Shown: one piece after another, positions 5,964 through 8,713 of the stretch
How positions within the stretch are numbered: position 1 is the first letter of the stretch
Layout: every line of letters starts with the position of its first letter
From: an uncultured Roseburia sp.
Lineage (GTDB): Bacteria; Bacillota; Clostridia; Lachnospirales; Lachnospiraceae
Direction of reading: 5' to 3'
Assembly: GCA_947384095.1 (NCBI GenBank)
Contig: CANDFU010000051.1
Coordinates: 1-8,713, forward strand
Length of the DNA stretch: 8,713 nt
Notes under the pieces: model-generated
What the model saw: the letters and a program-made list of their open reading frames with translations, nothing else
Database searches by the model: none
Told to the model about the DNA's origin: nothing
Position numbers and translations under genes: made by a program

Positions 5964-6128
5964 CTGCTTTTTTGCAAGTGGTTTCATTTGGGAGGTAACC
6001 GGTAAATCCGGGGAAGCGTAGAGGAATCGGGGTATTTGACGATGGCGGAGGAAGGATGAAAGAATTTCCGCCAATTGCCGGAGCGTTTCGGCGACAGGAA
6101 AGCAGAATTGTGGCGGCCGCTGATTTTC

Positions 6129-6157
6129 TTGCAGTTTCTCTTAAGGTGTGATAGAAT
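6129..6157 (+). promoter_or_regulatory. Predicted sigma-A promoter of the DUF4430/ECF-S operon
   Basis: TTGCAG (6129-6134), 17-nt spacer, TAGAAT (6152-6157) with TG one base before (extended -10, TGATAGAAT). It lies 36 nt upstream of the ATG at 6194, leaving a short leader with no room for a riboswitch. Confidence 0.65.
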
Positions 6158-6193
6158 GCCCATGAAAAATTCTGACAGAAAGAGGAGAGAAAG

Positions 6194-6613
6194 ATGACGG
6201 GAACAGCAGACAGTGGAAATGGCAGAAAGGTTGCGCTGGCGGCAGTGATTCTGATCGCCGTCGCGGTGGTTTTCGGGGTGATTTATATGAATTTTGGCCC
6301 GAAAACAGCGGAAGGGGCAAAGCAGATTACGGTTGAGGTGGTGGATGACGCGGGCAATTCCCAGAGTTATGTTACGCGCACCGACGCGGAGTATCTGCGC
6401 CAGGCGCTGGAGGAGATTGACGGTCTTGCCGTTGAGGGAACCGAATCGGAATACGGACTGATGGTGGAGACGGTAAACGGCGTGACGGCGGATTACAATG
6501 CGGATGGCGCGTACTGGGCTTTTTTCGTAAATGATGAATACTGTAATTACGGTGTGGATACGCAGCCGGTGGAGGACGGACAGGAGTACCGTATTGTCTA
6601 TACGACAGAATGA
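6194..6613 (+). CDS. Membrane-anchored DUF4430 domain protein
   Basis: 139 residues; ATG at 6194 with GAGGAG (6182-6187) 6 nt upstream. A short basic N-terminus and one hydrophobic helix (about 12-31) form an uncleaved signal anchor; no lipobox cysteine follows. The extracytoplasmic part (about 43-139) has the DUF4430 pattern: ITVEVVDDAGNS, a helix TDAEYLRQALEEI, and the C-terminal signature YWAFFVNDEYCNYGVD then DGQEYRIVYT. DUF4430 resembles the C-terminal domain of transcobalamin/intrinsic factor, a cobalamin-binding module. The stop overlaps the start of the ECF S-component gene by 4 nt (ATGA), so the two are likely translated together. Capture of a ligand for that transporter is inferred. 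Confidence 0.85.
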   Translation: MTGTADSGNGRKVALAAVILIAVAVVFGVIYMNFGPKTAEGAKQITVEVVDDAGNSQSYVTRTDAEYLRQALEEIDGLAVEGTESEYGLMVETVNGVTADYNADGAYWAFFVNDEYCNYGVDTQPVEDGQEYRIVYTTE

Positions 6614-7149
6614 GGCGGCAGATGAGAGAAGGGAGAGATTCCGGAGGGCGAAAGCCCGGGGCAAGGGATATCGCGCTGACGGGGGTTATGATCGCGACAA
6701 TCGAGGCGGCGAAGCTCGCGCTTTCGTTTCTGCCGAATGTAGAGCTGGTGACGCTGCTGGTAATTCTTTACACACTTACATTTGGCAGGAAAATTGCCTA
6801 CGTCATAGCCGCGTTTCTGCTTCTGGAAGGCTGCCTGTACGGATTCGGGCTGTGGTGGATTATGTATGCCTATATCTGGCCGCTTGTCGCCGGTTTTGCC
6901 TGGATCTTCCGCGGGCGGCAGTCCGTGTGGTTCTGGAGTATTTTTTCCGGGGCCTGCGGGCTTTTTTTCGGGGCGCTCTGTTCCGTTCCGTACCTGTTTA
7001 TCGGAGGTACAAAAGCGATGTTTGCCTGGTGGGTGGCGGGAATACCGTATGATCTGATTCACTGTGTATCCAATACGGTACTCTGTTTCGTGTTGTTTAC
7101 GCCGCTGAAAGCGGTTCTGAGTAATCTGGAGGAAAAACGGCAGACGTAA
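6610..7149 (+). CDS. ECF transporter S component (substrate-specific membrane subunit)
   Basis: 179 residues from the ATG at 6610 that overlaps the DUF4430 stop; a second ATG at 6622 is also possible, as neither has a strong site of its own. About six hydrophobic segments (21-40, 44-58, 62-76, 83-100, 106-129, 146-168) form the small S-component fold. The Ala-rich first helix (ALTGVMIATIEAAKLAL) suits docking to EcfT. The GIPYDLIHCVSN stretch (144-155) is the usual conserved Pro-Asp-His-Asn motif before the last helix. No EcfA or EcfT gene is in the window, so it would share the energising module encoded elsewhere (group II). The DUF4430 partner suggests a corrinoid or similar vitamin, but substrate cannot be read from sequence. 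Confidence 0.85.
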   Translation: MRRQMREGRDSGGRKPGARDIALTGVMIATIEAAKLALSFLPNVELVTLLVILYTLTFGRKIAYVIAAFLLLEGCLYGFGLWWIMYAYIWPLVAGFAWIFRGRQSVWFWSIFSGACGLFFGALCSVPYLFIGGTKAMFAWWVAGIPYDLIHCVSNTVLCFVLFTPLKAVLSNLEEKRQT

Positions 7150-7164
7150 GTTGTGCCGCTATTC

Positions 7165-7193
7165 TTGATTTTATGGGACAGAACATCTATAAT
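7165..7193 (+). promoter_or_regulatory. Predicted sigma-A promoter of manA
   Basis: TTGATT (7165-7170), 17-nt spacer, perfect TATAAT (7188-7193), 35 nt before the manA ATG. No terminator separates it from the preceding ECF gene, so read-through is also possible. Confidence 0.75.
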
Positions 7194-7228
7194 GGAAGTA
7201 TAAAAAATGGATTGGAGCAATGTAAATT

Positions 7229-8182
7229 ATGAGTGAGATGAAAAAAGAGATCCTGTTTCTGCAGCCGGTGTGTACTCACAATATCTGGGGCGGAACAAAA
7301 CTCAGGGAAGAGTTTGGCTATCCGGTCGAGGGGGACGATATCGGGGAGTGCTGGGGCATTTCAGCGCATCCGAACGGGGACGGCACGGTGAAATCCGGTG
7401 CATTTGCCGGAAGAAAATTGTCGGAGGTTTTTAAGGAGTATCCGCAGCTGTTCGGAAGTCTCGCCTATGACCGTTTTCCGCTTATGACAAAGATTATCGA
7501 TGCGCGGGATGACCTGAGCATCCAGGTGCACCCGGACGACAATTATGCAAGGGAACATGAAAATGGTTCGTTTGGAAAGACAGAGTGCTGGTATATCATG
7601 GACTGCCCGCAGGATGCCACGCTGGTGATCGGACACAATGCAGCGTCGCGCAAGGAGCTTTCCGATATGATTCATGGCGGTCGGTGGAAGGAGTTTATCC
7701 GCGAGATTCCGGTGAAAAAGGGAGATTTTATTCAGATTGACCCGGGTACCGTCCACGCCATCAAGGGCGGCCTGCTGATTCTGGAGACGCAGCAGAACAG
7801 CGATATCACTTATCGCGTTTACGATTATGACCGTCTTTCAAACGGAAAGCCGAGGGAGCTGCATGTGGAAAAGAGTATTGACGTCATCACGGTTCCGGCA
7901 AAATCTGTGGAAGACAGCGTGAAGTCAGTGCTTGGCCTGCCTGAAAATACCTTAAATGAATTGTACGCGTGCAGTTATTATTCCATTTTCAAGCTGGATG
8001 TGAACGGGGAAACGGTGTTTGAGCAGAAATACCCGTTCCTTATGGTTTCCGTGCTGGAGGGAAGCGGGACGGTGGACGGGCAGGACGTAAAGAAGGGGGA
8101 TCATTTTATACTGCCGTGCGGGTTCGGAACCGTAAAAATGCAGGGGCGGATGAGCCTCATGGCGTCTACTGTGACATCTTAA
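7229..8182 (+). CDS. manA: Class I mannose-6-phosphate isomerase
   Basis: 317 residues, the usual length of the short Firmicutes-type enzyme. It interconverts mannose 6-phosphate and fructose 6-phosphate in the cytosol, linking mannose use and GDP-mannose supply to glycolysis. The zinc site is complete: Gln99 and His101 in IQVHPDD, Glu119 in KTECWY, and His176 in GTVHAI. The catalytic Arg is Arg196 in TYRVYDYDR. A C-terminal cupin-like region (about 240-317) ends the protein. The ATG at 7229 has GGAG (7214-7217) at an 11-nt distance; Met4 (7238) is an alternative. Own promoter upstream. No hairpin with T tract follows before the flagellin gene. Confidence 0.95.
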   Translation: MSEMKKEILFLQPVCTHNIWGGTKLREEFGYPVEGDDIGECWGISAHPNGDGTVKSGAFAGRKLSEVFKEYPQLFGSLAYDRFPLMTKIIDARDDLSIQVHPDDNYAREHENGSFGKTECWYIMDCPQDATLVIGHNAASRKELSDMIHGGRWKEFIREIPVKKGDFIQIDPGTVHAIKGGLLILETQQNSDITYRVYDYDRLSNGKPRELHVEKSIDVITVPAKSVEDSVKSVLGLPENTLNELYACSYYSIFKLDVNGETVFEQKYPFLMVSVLEGSGTVDGQDVKKGDHFILPCGFGTVKMQGRMSLMASTVTS

Positions 8183-8199
8183 GCGGCCGTGCTGTGTTA

Positions 8200-8215
8200 C
8201 CTGCATGCCTGCATG
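8200..8215 (+). repeat. Tandem duplication of CCTGCATG
   Basis: Two perfect adjacent copies (8200-8207, 8208-8215) just after manA. CATGC-CT-GCATG within it could form only a weak hairpin, and no T tract follows. Function unknown. Confidence 0.6.
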
Positions 8216-8233
8216 AAAAAGGAATCGCACGGG

Positions 8234-8251
8234 CGGCCGGAAAATGGACCG
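8234..8251 (+). promoter_or_regulatory. Leader stem-loop with GGA in the loop upstream of flagellin (possible CsrA site)
   Basis: CGGCC (8234-8238) pairs with GGACCG (8246-8251) with a single bulged A, exposing GGAAAAT in the loop. A second GGA lies in the ribosome site AAAGGAG (8265-8271). In Bacillus, CsrA represses flagellin (hag) by binding two such GGA sites, one at the ribosome site. The match here is by arrangement only. Confidence 0.3.
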
Positions 8252-8279
8252 TCTTAAGAAGGCAAAAGGAGAAAATGCA

Positions 8280-8713
8280 ATGATTGTTCAACATAATCAG
8301 GCGGGCATGGGAGCGCTTTCCCAGTCAAAGATTACCACTGGACGCAAAGCCAGGACATCCGAACGTCTCGCCAGCGGTTATCGTATCAATCGTGCGGCAG
8401 ATGACGCGGCCGGGCTTTCCATCTCACAGAAAATGCGCGCACAGATTCGCGGCCTGGATCAGGCAAATGAGAATATACAGGACGGGATCAATTTTGTAAG
8501 GGTTGGAGAAGGCGGAATGCAGGAAGTGCACGAGATTCTTCAACGGATACGCGAGCTGTCCGTGCAGGCGGCGAATGATACAAATACGCTGGAGGAACGC
8601 ATTGCAATCCAGTTTGAGATTGACGCCCTCTCTGTAGAAATTAATAAAATCGCAAACGGCACCTCTTTCAACGGGCATCATATGCTCTGCGGGGAAACTG
8701 TCGGAGCAGTTAT
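8280..8713 (+). CDS. Flagellin, N-terminal 144 codons (runs off right edge)
   Basis: Partial; ATG at 8280 with GGAG (8268-8271) 8 nt upstream. It begins MIVQHNQAGMGALSQS, a divergent version of the usual MRINHN start, then has RLASGYRINRAADDAAGLSIS (30-50), KMRAQIRGLDQANENIQDGI (51-70) and LQRIRELSVQAAND (87-100), the D0 and D1 helices of flagellin N-termini. FNG at 130-132 ends D1. The residues matching the TLR5 contacts of Salmonella FliC (Arg90, Leu94, Glu114) are Arg89, Leu93 and Glu113. A Cys at 137 is unusual for flagellin. The rest of the protein is off-window. No other flagellar gene is in view; manA is the upstream neighbour. Confidence 0.93.
   Translation, partial: MIVQHNQAGMGALSQSKITTGRKARTSERLASGYRINRAADDAAGLSISQKMRAQIRGLDQANENIQDGINFVRVGEGGMQEVHEILQRIRELSVQAANDTNTLEERIAIQFEIDALSVEINKIANGTSFNGHHMLCGETVGAV

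Larger units (their letters stand above)
5866..6193. other. Divergent intergenic regulatory region (328 nt)
   Basis: Between the LytTR operon and the DUF4430 gene. It holds a promoter in each direction, a dyad at the minus-strand start, a GGTAACCGGTAA short direct repeat (5994-6005) and two GCGGCCGC octamers (5914-5921 and 6113-6120). No cobalamin-riboswitch core or other recognisable RNA element was seen. A 31-codon reading frame (6056-6151) after GGAGGAAGG is present, but probably not a gene. Confidence 0.6.

Noticed and set aside
5941..5980. LytTR-type direct repeats upstream of the LytTR operon
   Set aside because: Two GTT-containing elements on the minus strand are 16 nt apart, not the 21-22 nt period expected, and each mismatches the consensus.
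5994..6193. Cobalamin riboswitch before the DUF4430/ECF-S genes
   Set aside because: No B12-box core is recognisable and the predicted promoter leaves a leader of only about 30 nt.
5984..6664. 226-codon minus-strand reading frame antisense to the DUF4430 gene
   Set aside because: It has no recognisable domain and covers the well-supported plus-strand gene and its promoter. It is a shadow.
8183..8279. Sigma-D promoter for flagellin
   Set aside because: No TAAA box at 14-16 nt before a GCCGATA-like box was found in the manA-flagellin gap.

Overview
The window looks like chromosomal DNA of a motile, gut-type Clostridia, most likely Lachnospiraceae. Genes are tightly packed, carry strong GGAGG-type ribosome binding sites, and are preceded by sigma-A-like promoters with 17-bp spacers. 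The families present (DUF975, DUF4430 with an ECF S component, a LytTR/LiaF-like/DUF4097 cluster, a divergent flagellin) fit that family. Taxonomy is inferred from gene content only. No mobile element, rRNA, tRNA or CRISPR array was seen.

Left part (1-1950, minus strand): proC, pyrroline-5-carboxylate reductase, is followed 30 nt later by the first 311 codons of a cytosolic GH13 alpha-amylase-type glycosidase that runs off the left edge. Their likely shared promoter carries a perfect 16-bp palindrome over its -35 box.

Middle left (1925-3850, plus strand): a small two-helix membrane protein, a 162-aa HExxH protein with two CxxC pairs (SprA-related-like), and a DUF975 polytopic membrane protein. 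The first two have their own promoter candidates; the third may be driven from a TTGACA box at the end of the HExxH gene. A triple hairpin ending in a T tract closes the block.

Middle (3846-5963, minus strand): a compact operon of a receiver-less LytTR regulator, a LiaF-like four-helix membrane protein (11-nt overlap with the regulator) and a DUF4097-like beta-repeat protein. A good promoter lies upstream, with a dyad at the expected transcription start. This is the most interesting unit: it resembles the regulator/membrane-partner LytTR pairs of streptococci, but uses parts otherwise known from LiaFSR/LiaX cell-envelope stress signalling.

Right (5866-8713, plus strand): a divergent 328-nt regulatory region; a membrane-anchored DUF4430 protein overlapping by 4 nt an ECF-transporter S component (probable vitamin, perhaps corrinoid, uptake); manA (mannose-6-phosphate isomerase) with its own promoter; then the first 144 codons of a flagellin that keeps the TLR5-contact residues. 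The flagellin leader holds GGA motifs that might be CsrA sites.
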